From positions 218,352 through 250,782 of the forward strand of contig NZ_GG668579.1 in NCBI RefSeq assembly GCF_000160755.1: 32,431 nucleotides of DNA, in the 5' to 3' direction. Both the position numbers and the translations under genes were made by a program. Position 1 is the stretch's first letter. Each line of letters opens with the position of its first letter. The stretch is from Proteus mirabilis ATCC 29906 (lineage in GTDB: Bacteria; Pseudomonadota; Gammaproteobacteria; Enterobacterales; Enterobacteriaceae). The notes under the pieces were generated by a model. It was not told where the DNA came from and ran no database searches. It was given only the letters and a program-made list of their open reading frames with translations. Shown in pieces: positions 19,221 through 27,860 of the stretch.

Positions 19221-19248
19221 TGACGTGTCGACAATTATGACGTTGACA
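19221..19248 (-). promoter_or_regulatory. Putative upstream activating site for an FhlA/HyfR-type activator
   Basis: Four related pentamers are packed together: TGACG (19221-19225), TGTCG (19226-19230), TGACG (19238-19242), TGACA (19244-19248); TGTCGACA at 19226-19233 is a perfect palindrome. They lie about 65-105 bases upstream of the -24 element, a usual distance for an enhancer-binding protein. FhlA family sites are described as TGTC/GACA-like, but the exact consensus match is not asserted. Confidence 0.5.
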
Positions 19249-19274
19249 CTTAAGTGGTGGGAAAGAGTGATATG

Positions 19275-19301
19275 ATTGAAAAAGCCTGCAAAAGCAGGCT
19301 T
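19275..19301 (-). terminator. Rho-independent terminator of the RpiB-family gene
   Basis: AAGCCTGC (19282-19289) and GCAGGCTT (19294-19301) form a perfect 8-bp stem with loop of four bases. On the minus strand it is followed by TTTCAATC. It lies just after the stop codon of the isomerase gene and insulates it from the hyf promoter. Confidence 0.85.
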
Positions 19302-19313
19302 ACAAAAAAGGGA

Positions 19314-19790
19314 TTAGTCAGTATAAATGCGCTTTTCAACCTCTTTCATGGTCTGTAAGCCACATTGTAAATCATCTGGGGTCGCTTCAGAAAACCCTTG
19401 TGTAAAGATTGCAGATAAATAAGCATCTACCATCATATTGGCTTTAAAGGGAGTAATCAGTAAACCACCCATGGCTAGCATATTGCAATTATTAATCACT
19501 TTACAAAAACGCGCAGTGGTAACACTCTCACAAACCCCGCAATAAACATTTTTATGTTTATTAGCACTAATACTTACTCCCATCCCTGTGCCACAAAAAA
19601 CAAAACCAATATATTCAGGATGTTCTGAAATAATAGCGCCAACTTTATCACCAACATCACAATAACCAATAGGCCCTGATTCGGTAATATCTTTTATTGT
19701 GTAATTTTTTGCTTGTAGATGAGATTTGACGGCATTTTTAAGCTCATAACCTGAAGGATCTGCCCCCATAACAATTATTTTCTGTTCCAT
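19314..19790 (-). CDS. RpiB/LacA/LacB-family sugar-phosphate isomerase, atypical active site
   Basis: 158 residues, the normal length of the family. The catalytic Cys66 and Thr68 of RpiB are kept in FCGTGMGVS, and GADPSGYELK at the N-terminus corresponds to the phosphate/sugar-binding start. Two RpiB histidines are missing: the His of the usual DHxG is Pro12, and the position equal to RpiB His99 is Ile99 (KVINNCN). That argues against ribose-5-phosphate isomerase and for a different sugar-phosphate substrate. Strong ribosome site AGGAGG four bases before the ATG. It stands alone between terminators, with no kinase or transporter next to it, so the pathway is unknown. Confidence 0.82.
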   Translation of the reverse strand: MEQKIIVMGADPSGYELKNAVKSHLQAKNYTIKDITESGPIGYCDVGDKVGAIISEHPEYIGFVFCGTGMGVSISANKHKNVYCGVCESVTTARFCKVINNCNMLAMGGLLITPFKANMMVDAYLSAIFTQGFSEATPDDLQCGLQTMKEVEKRIYTD

Positions 19791-20598
19791 ATCGCCTCCT
19801 AAATAAATTGAGAGTCATGGTCAAAGAAAAGATATCTGATTGATAATCATTAAAACCAAATAAAAATATCTCACTCAATGAGTTATTACTTATTAAAGTA
19901 TAGACGATAAATATTTTATTTATATTCAAAAATTTTAAATTTCTCTGTAATCAATTTAGAGAATTTTAAATAACCATCATAATCATAAGGTTTTATTTTT
20001 GATGAAAATCAAAAAAATTTAATGACAATAAAATTGTGTTTATAGGATAGGAAAAAATTTTTTTAAAATAATATACTAATCTGATTATGAATTTACACTT
20101 AAGAGAATTTACGTATAGAAAAAAGACCAAAAAGCATCAATCTAGTATAAAAAGTGCTAATTATCAGATAAATAAGAACGAAACATAAGAAAAGAAAAAA
20201 TAAAAGAGATATTTTAGATATAGTATTATATTGGAAATAGTTTCCCTAGTACAAAAAAATAAAAATAAATATCAATAATATTACAGGATTACAGTTTTTA
20301 TCTATATTCTTCAATATCTCTAAAAGGAAAGGTCAAAATAAATTAAATAAATATTGCTGTGGATTATCTTTACCAAAATAATCAACAACTACATTGTAAA
20401 AAAATGGCTATTTTTTACCAATTCCAATCTGGCATTGCTCATGCTGTTTTGGCATAAATAAAGAATGAAATAATATATTGATTTTATATTATATCACTTA
20501 TCTATATAACGATTTTATAAAACACCGTATTAAAGTAAATTAATCAATTTTTTTAAAGATAATTTGTTATATTTATCAAATTTTTTGCGTATAAAATA
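19791..20598. other. Long AT-rich intergenic region
   Basis: About 800 bases with no convincing open reading frame on either strand. The part next to 19790 should carry the promoter of the isomerase gene. One sigma-54-like sequence on the + strand is noted at 20430-20445. Otherwise only A/T tracts are visible. Confidence 0.6.
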
Positions 20599-20634
20599 AA
20601 AATACCACAATCAAGAGAGCATATGTGGTATTTT
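20599..20634 (-). terminator. Rho-independent terminator of efp
   Basis: AAAATACCACA (20599-20609) pairs perfectly with TGTGGTATTTT (20624-20634). Followed on the minus strand by TATTTTATACG. The symmetry means it could also stop + strand transcripts. Confidence 0.85.
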
Positions 20635-20671
20635 ATATTGGTATAAACGTTCGGGAAAATAATCGCGATGA

Positions 20672-21238
20672 TTATTTTACGCGTGATACATATTCACCAG
20701 AACGCGTATCCACTTTAATCACTTCACCGATTTGTACGAACAGAGGTACTTTAACCACAGCGCCAGTGCTTAATGTTGCTGGTTTACCGCCTGTACCTGC
20801 AGTATCCCCTTTCAGACCCGGATCGGTATCAACGATTTCTAACTCAACAAAGTTTGGTGGAACAACAGCAATAGGACGATTATCCCACAGTGTAACGATA
20901 CACTCTGCTTGGTCAATCAACCATTTAGCATTTTCGCCAACCGCTTTTTCGTCTGCAGCTAATTGTTCAAAGGTTTCGTTGTTCATGAAATGCCAGAACT
21001 CACCATCGTTGTACAGGTAAGTTAAGTTGATATCCATGACATCTGCACCCTCAGCAGAATCAGTAGATTTGAAGGTTTTTTCCAGTAATTTGTTAGAAAT
21101 CAGTTTACGCAGACGCACACGAGCAAATGCCTGACCTTTACCTGGTTTCACAAATTCACATTCAGTAATGACGGCTGGCTCGCCATCTAACATGATTTTA
21201 AGACCTGAACGAAAATCGTTGGTATTATAAGAAGCCAT
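20672..21238 (-). CDS. efp: Translation elongation factor P
   Basis: 188 residues, the same as E. coli EF-P. EF-P binds ribosomes stalled at consecutive prolines and helps form the peptide bond. The tip loop VKPGKGQAF places the modifiable lysine exactly at position 34, which EpmA and EpmB beta-lysylate. Three OB-like beta domains are expected along the length; the C-terminal motif with [12 protein letters not shown] matches the family. AGAGG lies six bases before the ATG. It is divergent from epmB with only 43 bases between the starts, as in E. coli. Confidence 0.97.
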   Translation of the reverse strand: MASYNTNDFRSGLKIMLDGEPAVITECEFVKPGKGQAFARVRLRKLISNKLLEKTFKSTDSAEGADVMDINLTYLYNDGEFWHFMNNETFEQLAADEKAVGENAKWLIDQAECIVTLWDNRPIAVVPPNFVELEIVDTDPGLKGDTAGTGGKPATLSTGAVVKVPLFVQIGEVIKVDTRSGEYVSRVK

Positions 21239-21281
21239 GAATATCCTCTAACTTTTTTAATTTAAAATGGCATAGCCAAAA

Positions 21282-22311
21282 ATGGCACACATTGTAACTC
21301 ATAATCACACCACCAGAGAAGTCTGGTTAACACAACTCGCGCAGGCAATCAGTGATCCTGTTGAATTACTCCAACTTTTAGCGCTGGAACATCACGCTGA
21401 ACTACAACGGGGTGCTCAGGCGAGACGACTTTTTCCTTTACGGGTTCCCCGTGAATTCGTTGCGCGCATGAAAAAAGGCGATCCTAACGATCCATTACTT
21501 TTACAAGTATTAACTGCACATGCTGAATTTACCCTAACGCCGGGATTCTCTACGGATCCATTAGATGAGCAACAAAATGCGGTGCCGGGTTTATTACATA
21601 AATATCAGAATCGTGCATTGCTTTTGGTCAAAGGTGGTTGCGCTGTCAATTGCCGTTACTGTTTCCGACGCCATTTTCCTTACGAAGATAACAAGGGAAA
21701 CAAAGCTAACTGGCAAAAGGCAATAGAGTATATCAAAAATAACCCAAAACTCGATGAAATCATCTTTTCGGGTGGCGATCCGCTGATGGCCAAAGATGAC
21801 GAGCTAGATTGGTTAATTACTCAGCTAGAAGCCATCCCCCACATTAAACGTTTACGTATTCACTCTCGTTTACCCGTGGTGATCCCTGCGCGTATTACTC
21901 ATAGGTTATGTCAGCGCTTACAGCAGTCACGTTTACAAAATATTATGGTATTGCATATCAATCATGCAAATGAAATTGATGATGCGTTAAGAGAAGCTTG
22001 CTTAAAAACTAAAAAATGCCCATGTTACGCTATTAAACCAAGGGGTATTACTGCGAGGGGTTAACGACAATGCCCAAACCCTTGCTGATTTAAGTCGTGC
22101 ACTATTTGACGCAGGCATCATGCCTTATTACCTTCATGTGCTAGATAAAGTACAGGGAGCAGCTCATTTTATGGTACCAGACAGTGAAGCGCGCGAAATA
22201 ATGAAATCATTAATGAGTCTTGTCTCTGGCTATATGGTTCCTAAACTCACGCGTGAAATTGGAGGAGAGCCAAGCAAAACCTTGCTTGATTTAGGCTTAC
22301 GACAAGTATAG
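21282..22311 (+). pseudogene. epmB: EF-P beta-lysine modification radical SAM enzyme EpmB, frameshifted
   Basis: EpmB converts (S)-alpha-lysine to (R)-beta-lysine for EF-P modification. The radical SAM motif CAVNCRYCF is at about residues 119-127. Frame 1 runs 260 residues and ends at a stop near 22064, but homology to E. coli EpmB is lost after about residue 242 and resumes in the next frame as VTLLNQGVLLRGVNDNAQ through to PSKTLLDLGLRQV. Removing one A from 22004-22008 (A5) or 22011-22016 (A6) restores 342 codons plus stop, exactly the E. coli length. As written the C-terminal quarter is missing. Because this is a housekeeping gene and the lesion is at A-runs, a sequencing error is the simplest explanation; a true mutation is possible. 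Confidence 0.88.
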
Positions 22312-22340
22312 TGGATAGGAACTTATAAAATAACATTGAA

Positions 22341-22377
22341 TACCGTTATTTGGCCTAGACAATAGGCCTATCCGGTA
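22341..22377. repeat. Imperfect palindrome between epmB and the fimbrial operon
   Basis: GGCCTA (22352-22357) and TAGGCC (22363-22368) form a perfect inner stem; TACCG (22341-22345) and CGGTA (22373-22377) pair outside it. No T-run follows on the + strand, so a terminator role for epmB is uncertain. Confidence 0.5.
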
Positions 22378-22395
22378 AAAATAGTAGTACCTCAT

Positions 22396-22430
22396 AAAAA
22401 GCAAATAAGAATGATCGCGTTCTTATTTGC
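22396..22430 (-). terminator. Terminator of the fimbrial operon
   Basis: GCAAATAAGAA (22401-22411) and TTCTTATTTGC (22420-22430) make a perfect 11-bp stem with an 8-base loop. On the minus strand TTTTTATG follows, so it ends the fimbrial transcript 21 bases after the last stop codon. Confidence 0.87.
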
Positions 22431-22451
22431 CCAATATTACGTTAATGCATA

Positions 22452-23101
22452 TTACTCGACTAAAATCGCTACATCGACACTGCCCGAGTATCTATCTGCG
22501 GGAATATTACTATTTGCACAAAGATTAAAATATAACGTTTGATTAAAAACTTTGGGCATAGCATTAACTAATTTATTACTACCGACATAACTTAACGCAT
22601 CACTGGAATTAGGTTCACAAATAGTATTTTGTTGTTGGCTAGTTAGCGAAGTCACCACATAACCGCTTTCCTGCGCTTTAGTGCCGGTTAATTCCATTCC
22701 CGTATTACTTGCCTTTGATTAAGGTATTAAACGGTCTTAATGTGATATGTACATTCCCAGCATAGGGACAATCAACATTTATACTGGCAATATTCTCATC
22801 AAGTTTAGTCGGTGTAGCAAAATTTTGTGCTTATTGACTACGGTAATTAATCGATGTTGCTGTTTGTGGCGTCACATCGCAGGCTTTTAATGTATGGACT
22901 GTTATCTTTGTACTAGAATCTAAAAAATAAGGCCTAGCATCAATTGAAAATCCAGAACTAATAGCTACATTAAATTGCAAAGAATGATCTCTGGCTAGAC
23001 TATAATTTCCCGGCTCTAACGCACCAATAGCGTAAACTGAATATCCACTAATAGTGCCAATAGAAAGTAACAATACATTTTTTTATTTGCGGGAACGTCA
23101 T
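22452..23101 (-). pseudogene. Last fimbrial subunit of the operon (minor/tip pilin), disrupted
   Basis: Three reading-frame pieces together read as one pilin-type protein. Starting at ATG 23101, the signal peptide (MTFPQIK...VLLLSIGTISGYSVYA) needs one A fewer in the A7 run at 23078-23084. The frame then runs to a TAA at 22831-22833 (CAA to TAA would explain it), continues with CPYAGNVHITLRPFN, and shifts again at 22709-22710, where one extra base precedes SNTGMELTGTK. Removing both extra bases gives 216 codons, a multiple of three. The C-terminal VDVAILVE is a typical donor-strand-like pilin end. With three lesions, including a nonsense codon, this looks broken, or at least poorly sequenced. 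At about 215 residues it is a subunit-sized protein, not a two-domain adhesin. Confidence 0.72.
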
Positions 23102-23169
23102 TACTCTTTGCCTTTACATAACAGCATTGCTGATTATCACCTTGTTTAACTTAATAATAATTATAAAAA

Positions 23170-25713
23170 TTATTGACAATTAACGGTCACCATTCTTATT
23201 GGGTTTTGTTGTGATACTTCAATCTTTTCAAGCTCTGAATAACTAAATTGACATGAATGTTTGCCCGTATTGTTATTCCAAGTCACCACGACATTCCCAT
23301 CATTGGGTAACCCACTCATATAAAGAGATTGATAGGCATCGATAATACCGGTATTTACCTGTTTATCTTTTTCATCTGTCAAAGAAGCCATTGCACCAAA
23401 AGGTATCGCTATATTTTCCGCTGTTTTTATATCAAAAATAACCTGATAACCCACTTTAGTTTGAAATTGTCTTGCTAAAATAGCCCCTTCGGTTGGATAG
23501 ACTTTCATTGACGTTTCATTAAGTGTCACATCATCAGGTAATGTGCTGACATTTACGCTAATACTGTTTGTATCATAAGGACTTAATTGAGGGACAATGG
23601 CATTACCAAATGTATCTATTTTCACATTTCCATTGATTTCTGCGCCCTTTGCTTTATCTGCGCTCACTATGGCAATACTGTCACCTAACATCCTTGATAA
23701 TGTCACTCCTTTTGAGTGCAGAACAACACCACCAATAAGGCTACCATTAAAGCTATTTCTATTTTTCCCATAGCTATAACCCCCAGAAAGCGTTCCTTTA
23801 CTTCCTGAATAACTCATATTCATATTGCCACTATAACTATCTGCCTTGTTATCTGTATTTTGGTAGATACCATAAGAGAGTTGATTATCAAATGCAGAGC
23901 CATTTAAACCGGCTTGTTGCGAAGTTCTTCCATCATTGCTATGTGTCAGAAGATAGCTTGCATTCATATTTTGCAAGCCACTTGCATTTGAGAATACACT
24001 CAGTGGCATATTCATATTAAAATTAATTTGTCTATTTTCTGGCCATGTATTGTCATCACTTTTTAGGCGAGAAATAGAATAATCTATATTAAATGCAATA
24101 CCTTTCAGAACAGTGTTATAGCCTAATGTGACACTATTATTAACACGGCTATTCCCCCAATAACGGCTGGTTTCACCACGAAGATACATGGAACCGTATT
24201 TTCCTAATGATTGTGAAATTGAGGTTTGAAAACTAGATTTCTGACGTTGGCTTAACCAAGGTGCAATACCTTCTCGCAATTCATAACCTGAGTTATTGTA
24301 ATCACTAAAGTCATAGTAATCTTTAGTTGAATAACGTAATGCGGTTAAATCAAACGAAGTCCCTGTAGATAATAAACTCTTAGAATAACGAACCCGATAT
24401 GATTGACCGTGATAAGTTTTATCCAAATTAGCTCTGGCGAGAGTGACGTCCGCAGATAAGGCACCTAATAACCCAAGAGAAACACCAGAACCGATAACAC
24501 CAGAGGTATAACCATTGGCAATTAATAAACCACCGTATGCAGTAATTGAGTTATTGATACCATAACTAAACGTTCCTAAAGCAAATTTACTTTTTTTGGA
24601 ATCTGTCGTGATACCACCATCATATTGCCCCGCACTAAATTCATACTCAAATTGCCCTTCACGCAACATGATAGGCAGCGATGAATAGGCTTGTGTATAT
24701 ACACGCTTAGAGCCATCTTCTTCTTCAATGGTTATTTCAAGGTCCCCACCAATACCGCCGGCGGAAATATCATTAATAATAAAATTCCCAGGAGCAACAA
24801 AAGATTTATAGATAATTTGACCATTTTGACGAATGGTAACGGTTGCATTGCTGTTGGCAAAACCTCTTACCACAGGAGCATATCCACGCATACTACTTGG
24901 TAACATTTGTTGGTTAGTGGCTAAAGAAATCCCCTTTATCGGAATACTTGAAAAAATATTCCCTCCAGTGGTAATTTCACCAATTTTCAGCATTGATTTT
25001 AAATAAGCGATATTTCGCATTACATAGGTATTACTAAATTCAGAATCACTTGAAGAACGCTGATCTGAACCACTCGAATTATTATAAGAATAATTTGTTC
25101 TTAAACGCCAAGGGCCTATATTTACACCACCATTAAGATTCAAGAAAAAGTTGTTATTATGGCTTGAATAATCACCTGTCGTTCTATTTTTAATAAAGTT
25201 AGCCATATAATTAAGGATAACAGCACTCACGCCATCATCTAATAATTCTGCGGGAATTTCACCTTGAAAGCTCTTATCCATATTAACTTGGGGAAAAGAT
25301 GCATTTAATGTTAATTTATTAATATTAAAGGTTAGCCTTGAATTAGGAATATACGCTTCTATATTATCAATTTCTGTATCTTCGGGTAGATCACTTAGCT
25401 TACTTATCGCTGAAACATTAACCCCAAATAGCTTCAAATCTTTGATTGTAACAACTGGGACAACTTTACCTTCTTTGTTTGCTTTAAATAAAATTGTCTT
25501 TTCACCTAATGGCTCAGTATTAACAAAAACGCTTAAACTATAGTCTCCTGGTGCAATGTAGTCTTCTTTGCTGAAATTACTTAAATCAATATTGTCGTTA
25601 TTATTTAGTAAAAGATTCGGATCAAAGTAATTATCAGACAATGCGATTTTCGGCATTGCCACAGATAAAACACAAAGATTGATACAAAGAATTTTATGCA
25701 ACATAGGTTTCAT
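23170..25713 (-). CDS. Fimbrial outer-membrane usher
   Basis: 847 residues from the ATG chosen here; the TTG at 25725 would add four residues but is less likely because GGGGTGG precedes the ATG at 25713. PapC/FimD family: signal peptide followed by an N-terminal periplasmic domain (FDPNLLL onward), then the 24-stranded barrel with the plug region around residues 220-330 (the GYAPVVRGFANSNATVTIRQNG motif is the classic usher signature near residue 290), and C-terminal domains. Intact through to a C-terminal Cys-Gln. It would accept chaperone-subunit complexes and secrete the pilus. Only the usher and the main subunits appear undamaged in the distal half of the operon. Confidence 0.93.
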   Translation of the reverse strand: MKPMLHKILCINLCVLSVAMPKIALSDNYFDPNLLLNNNDNIDLSNFSKEDYIAPGDYSLSVFVNTEPLGEKTILFKANKEGKVVPVVTIKDLKLFGVNVSAISKLSDLPEDTEIDNIEAYIPNSRLTFNINKLTLNASFPQVNMDKSFQGEIPAELLDDGVSAVILNYMANFIKNRTTGDYSSHNNNFFLNLNGGVNIGPWRLRTNYSYNNSSGSDQRSSSDSEFSNTYVMRNIAYLKSMLKIGEITTGGNIFSSIPIKGISLATNQQMLPSSMRGYAPVVRGFANSNATVTIRQNGQIIYKSFVAPGNFIINDISAGGIGGDLEITIEEEDGSKRVYTQAYSSLPIMLREGQFEYEFSAGQYDGGITTDSKKSKFALGTFSYGINNSITAYGGLLIANGYTSGVIGSGVSLGLLGALSADVTLARANLDKTYHGQSYRVRYSKSLLSTGTSFDLTALRYSTKDYYDFSDYNNSGYELREGIAPWLSQRQKSSFQTSISQSLGKYGSMYLRGETSRYWGNSRVNNSVTLGYNTVLKGIAFNIDYSISRLKSDDNTWPENRQINFNMNMPLSVFSNASGLQNMNASYLLTHSNDGRTSQQAGLNGSAFDNQLSYGIYQNTDNKADSYSGNMNMSYSGSKGTLSGGYSYGKNRNSFNGSLIGGVVLHSKGVTLSRMLGDSIAIVSADKAKGAEINGNVKIDTFGNAIVPQLSPYDTNSISVNVSTLPDDVTLNETSMKVYPTEGAILARQFQTKVGYQVIFDIKTAENIAIPFGAMASLTDEKDKQVNTGIIDAYQSLYMSGLPNDGNVVVTWNNNTGKHSCQFSYSELEKIEVSQQNPIRMVTVNCQ

Positions 25714-25756
25714 AAACCACCCCAAAGACCACCCATAAATAAGAATTATTGTTAAG

Positions 25757-26572
25757 TTAATATTCTTTATCTTTTATTATAAAGAAATTTTCATCATTGA
25801 ATCTCCAACTCAGCTTTCCTTGAACATTTTTAGGTGCTTCAACTGATACTGTAGAGAATGGTTTTACCGTTATTGCTCTACCATCATTTTTTATTTCAAC
25901 CTCGCCCACTTTTAAATATTCAAAAGTCATATAAAGTGGTGATTTATTATTTATAACTATGTTCTCATTTACCTTTTCAACAATAACATCATCAATAACA
26001 TCTTTATTTTCCAATGCCATTATTGACTCAGGTCTATAAATTAATTTGAAAAAAAAAGTAAGGTGTTATCGTTAGTGACACAGATTTCTTTTCCTCAATT
26101 TTACTATCCTTAAGAGGAACTGCTCTAAATGCAATCCAAAATAAGCTTTCTCTGTCTTTTGGTAACGCCATATCATTAGAACCTTCACTAATACGACGAA
26201 TATTCCAGCTATATTCACTAGAGGGTTCTAAACGATACAAAGGTGGTAAAATCATAAAAGGTGTTCTTTCACGATCTTTATTCACTATAGGTACATTTTT
26301 ATCATCATCATTAAATAAAATAGAGCTATTAATTAAATAAGCACTATTGTTATTATTTTTTAAAGAGATAGAGATACCTTTTATGTCACTTTCCAGATAG
26401 ATATATCTTTTTACTACAAAAGAAAAACCATTTTTCCCGAAATCTGTTAGATCCACAGTATCGTTTTCTATTTTTTCAACTGCTTTCGATGTGACTGAAT
26501 AAGATAGAAAAAATAGGCAGAATATGACTATCTGGATAATATTTTTTTTCTACCTCTTAAAAAAGATAACAT
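25757..26572 (-). pseudogene. Third periplasmic fimbrial chaperone, disrupted
   Basis: Two overlapping reading pieces form one PapD-type chaperone. N-terminal piece: hydrophobic signal-like segment (IIQIVIFCLFFLSYS), then LPPLYRLEPSSEYSW and LPKDRESLFWIAFRAVP, the conserved chaperone core. C-terminal piece: KLIYRPESIM, then VNENIVINNKSPLYMTF. They are separated by a run of nine T on the minus strand (26049-26057); eight would join the frames as FFFKLIYRP. At the 5' end there is a second problem: the signal segment is in the frame of a TAG at 26550-26552, with no ATG before it; the ATG at 26572 is in a different frame unless the A8 run at 26542-26549 changes length. Probably non-functional as written. 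Confidence 0.75.
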
Positions 26573-26576
26573 TTAG

Positions 26577-27293
26577 TCACTCCACAATTATTTTATTTTC
26601 AAATGTATTTGATAATCCACCAAAATCATCAATATATTGCCAACTAACCTGTTTAATTGATTTATCTATAGCTAAATTGAGTGACGAAAATGGCGCAACC
26701 ATAGGTGCATTTGCTGATTGATAACTTTTGCCATCGAATTTTAAATTTGATACCGTAAAATAATAAGGTGTTGGGTTATTGACTTGCACATTATTACCTA
26801 CTTTTTTAAAGGTTATCTTCTTAGCATGACTATCTAGTGATGTTATGGCTAATTCATTTGGTCGATAAAATCCTTTTATGATAATTTTTGTTACCATATT
26901 AATTTTTAGTGATAAATCACCACTATTATTTTGTTGCCCTCTTTTTGTTTCAGGTATCAAATATGCAGTGAAAAAAAAGAGTGATTCCCGATCACTTGGC
27001 AATGTATCTAAAGAGCGTGGTAAAATTCTTATAGATACCGATGACTGAGGCTCTAATCGTTTTAACGGTGGCAATACAATAAAATGCTCATCTTTTTTGC
27101 CATCTAAATCAGCCGTTATCATATTTTGAGATAAATAAAGATTATCTGTATCATTATTTATTTGTACACTTTGACTTTTATCTCCCTCAGAAAATATAAT
27201 GCGACTTTGTGACAAAGATAGCCCTGCATAACTATATGATGCAGAAAAAATAAAACAGCTAAAAAGTAATGAAATCGTTTTTAATATATTCAT
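26577..27293 (-). CDS. Second periplasmic fimbrial chaperone (PapD-like)
   Basis: 238 residues, normal for the family. Signal peptide, then LSLSQSRIIFSEGD with the conserved Arg equivalent to PapD Arg8. The central LPPLKRLEPQSSVSIRILP, DTLPSDRESLFFF and the G1 strand KINMVTKIIIKGFYRPNELA carry the subunit-binding edge, with the Lys equivalent to PapD Lys112. NPTPYYFTVSNL and the C-terminal domain are also typical. Chaperones fold pilins in the periplasm and hand them to the usher. Seven bases after the preceding subunit gene stop. Intact. Confidence 0.9.
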   Translation of the reverse strand: MNILKTISLLFSCFIFSASYSYAGLSLSQSRIIFSEGDKSQSVQINNDTDNLYLSQNMITADLDGKKDEHFIVLPPLKRLEPQSSVSIRILPRSLDTLPSDRESLFFFTAYLIPETKRGQQNNSGDLSLKINMVTKIIIKGFYRPNELAITSLDSHAKKITFKKVGNNVQVNNPTPYYFTVSNLKFDGKSYQSANAPMVAPFSSLNLAIDKSIKQVSWQYIDDFGGLSNTFENKIIVE

Positions 27294-27300
27294 ATTTTAA

Positions 27301-27858
27301 TCAATCAGAAAAAAAGCTAAGCACTACTGTTGCCGTAAAAGGGCCAACCTCTGGAGTACATCCCTCTTTTTGACAACGCAACTTTGCTGTTAATGATTTA
27401 GTCGAGCTTTCTGAGGTTATATTATCCCACACAACAGAATCATCAGAAGGTTTAAAAACAGAGCTATTATTTACTTTATATGTTTTACTACCACTGTCGT
27501 CTGTAAGTTGAACACCAAATGACCCAGAAACATTGTTATTAAAAAAATCTCGAGTTCCGGTTAAAGTAACACCTTGAGATATATAAACGCTCGTTCCACT
27601 TAAAGAACTTGTTGAGCAATTAGTTAACGAGATAGGGATCTGTTGACTAATTTTATTATTTTTTATGTCATTAGCACTAACAGAACTAGCCCCTTCACCA
27701 CTAGTGAAAGTAATATTATCTGGAACAACAATTTCACACGTTTTAGCGAGAAAAACGACTGAAAAATTATATTTCACTGATTGCGCTGCAACTGAAGCCC
27801 AACTCGTCAATAATAAACAAAGACTAACTATTAATATTGACACTTTTTTTGTCTGCAT
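27301..27858 (-). CDS. Minor fimbrial subunit (second)
   Basis: 185 residues with a clear signal peptide (MQTKKVSILIVSLCLLLTSWASVAA). The mature start VKYNFSVVFLAKTCEI and the later NCSTSS give the paired cysteines of the fimbrial superfamily, and the end FTATVVLSFFSD is the beta-strand that donates to the chaperone/next subunit. It also has a second cysteine pair near the C-terminus (LRCQKEGCTPE), not usual for major pilins. It starts two bases after the previous gene stop. Which position it takes in the pilus is unknown. Confidence 0.85.
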   Translation of the reverse strand: MQTKKVSILIVSLCLLLTSWASVAAQSVKYNFSVVFLAKTCEIVVPDNITFTSGEGASSVSANDIKNNKISQQIPISLTNCSTSSLSGTSVYISQGVTLTGTRDFFNNNVSGSFGVQLTDDSGSKTYKVNNSSVFKPSDDSVVWDNITSESSTKSLTAKLRCQKEGCTPEVGPFTATVVLSFFSD

Positions 27859-27860
27859 AA

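Noticed and set aside
22000-22020. Programmed ribosomal frameshift in epmB
   Set aside because: The A5 and A6 runs could look slippery, but EpmB in E. coli is a single frame and no stimulatory structure or recoding signal was evident. A sequencing error or mutation is simpler.
22831-23073. Independent 80-residue protein starting at TTG 23073
   Set aside because: It begins inside a signal peptide and lacks the second half of a pilin; it is the first part of the broken distal subunit gene.
26034-26456. Separate 140-residue protein starting at GTG 26456
   Set aside because: Codons upstream of the GTG continue in the same frame through a signal-like segment, and the downstream frame completes a chaperone; it is a fragment of the third chaperone.
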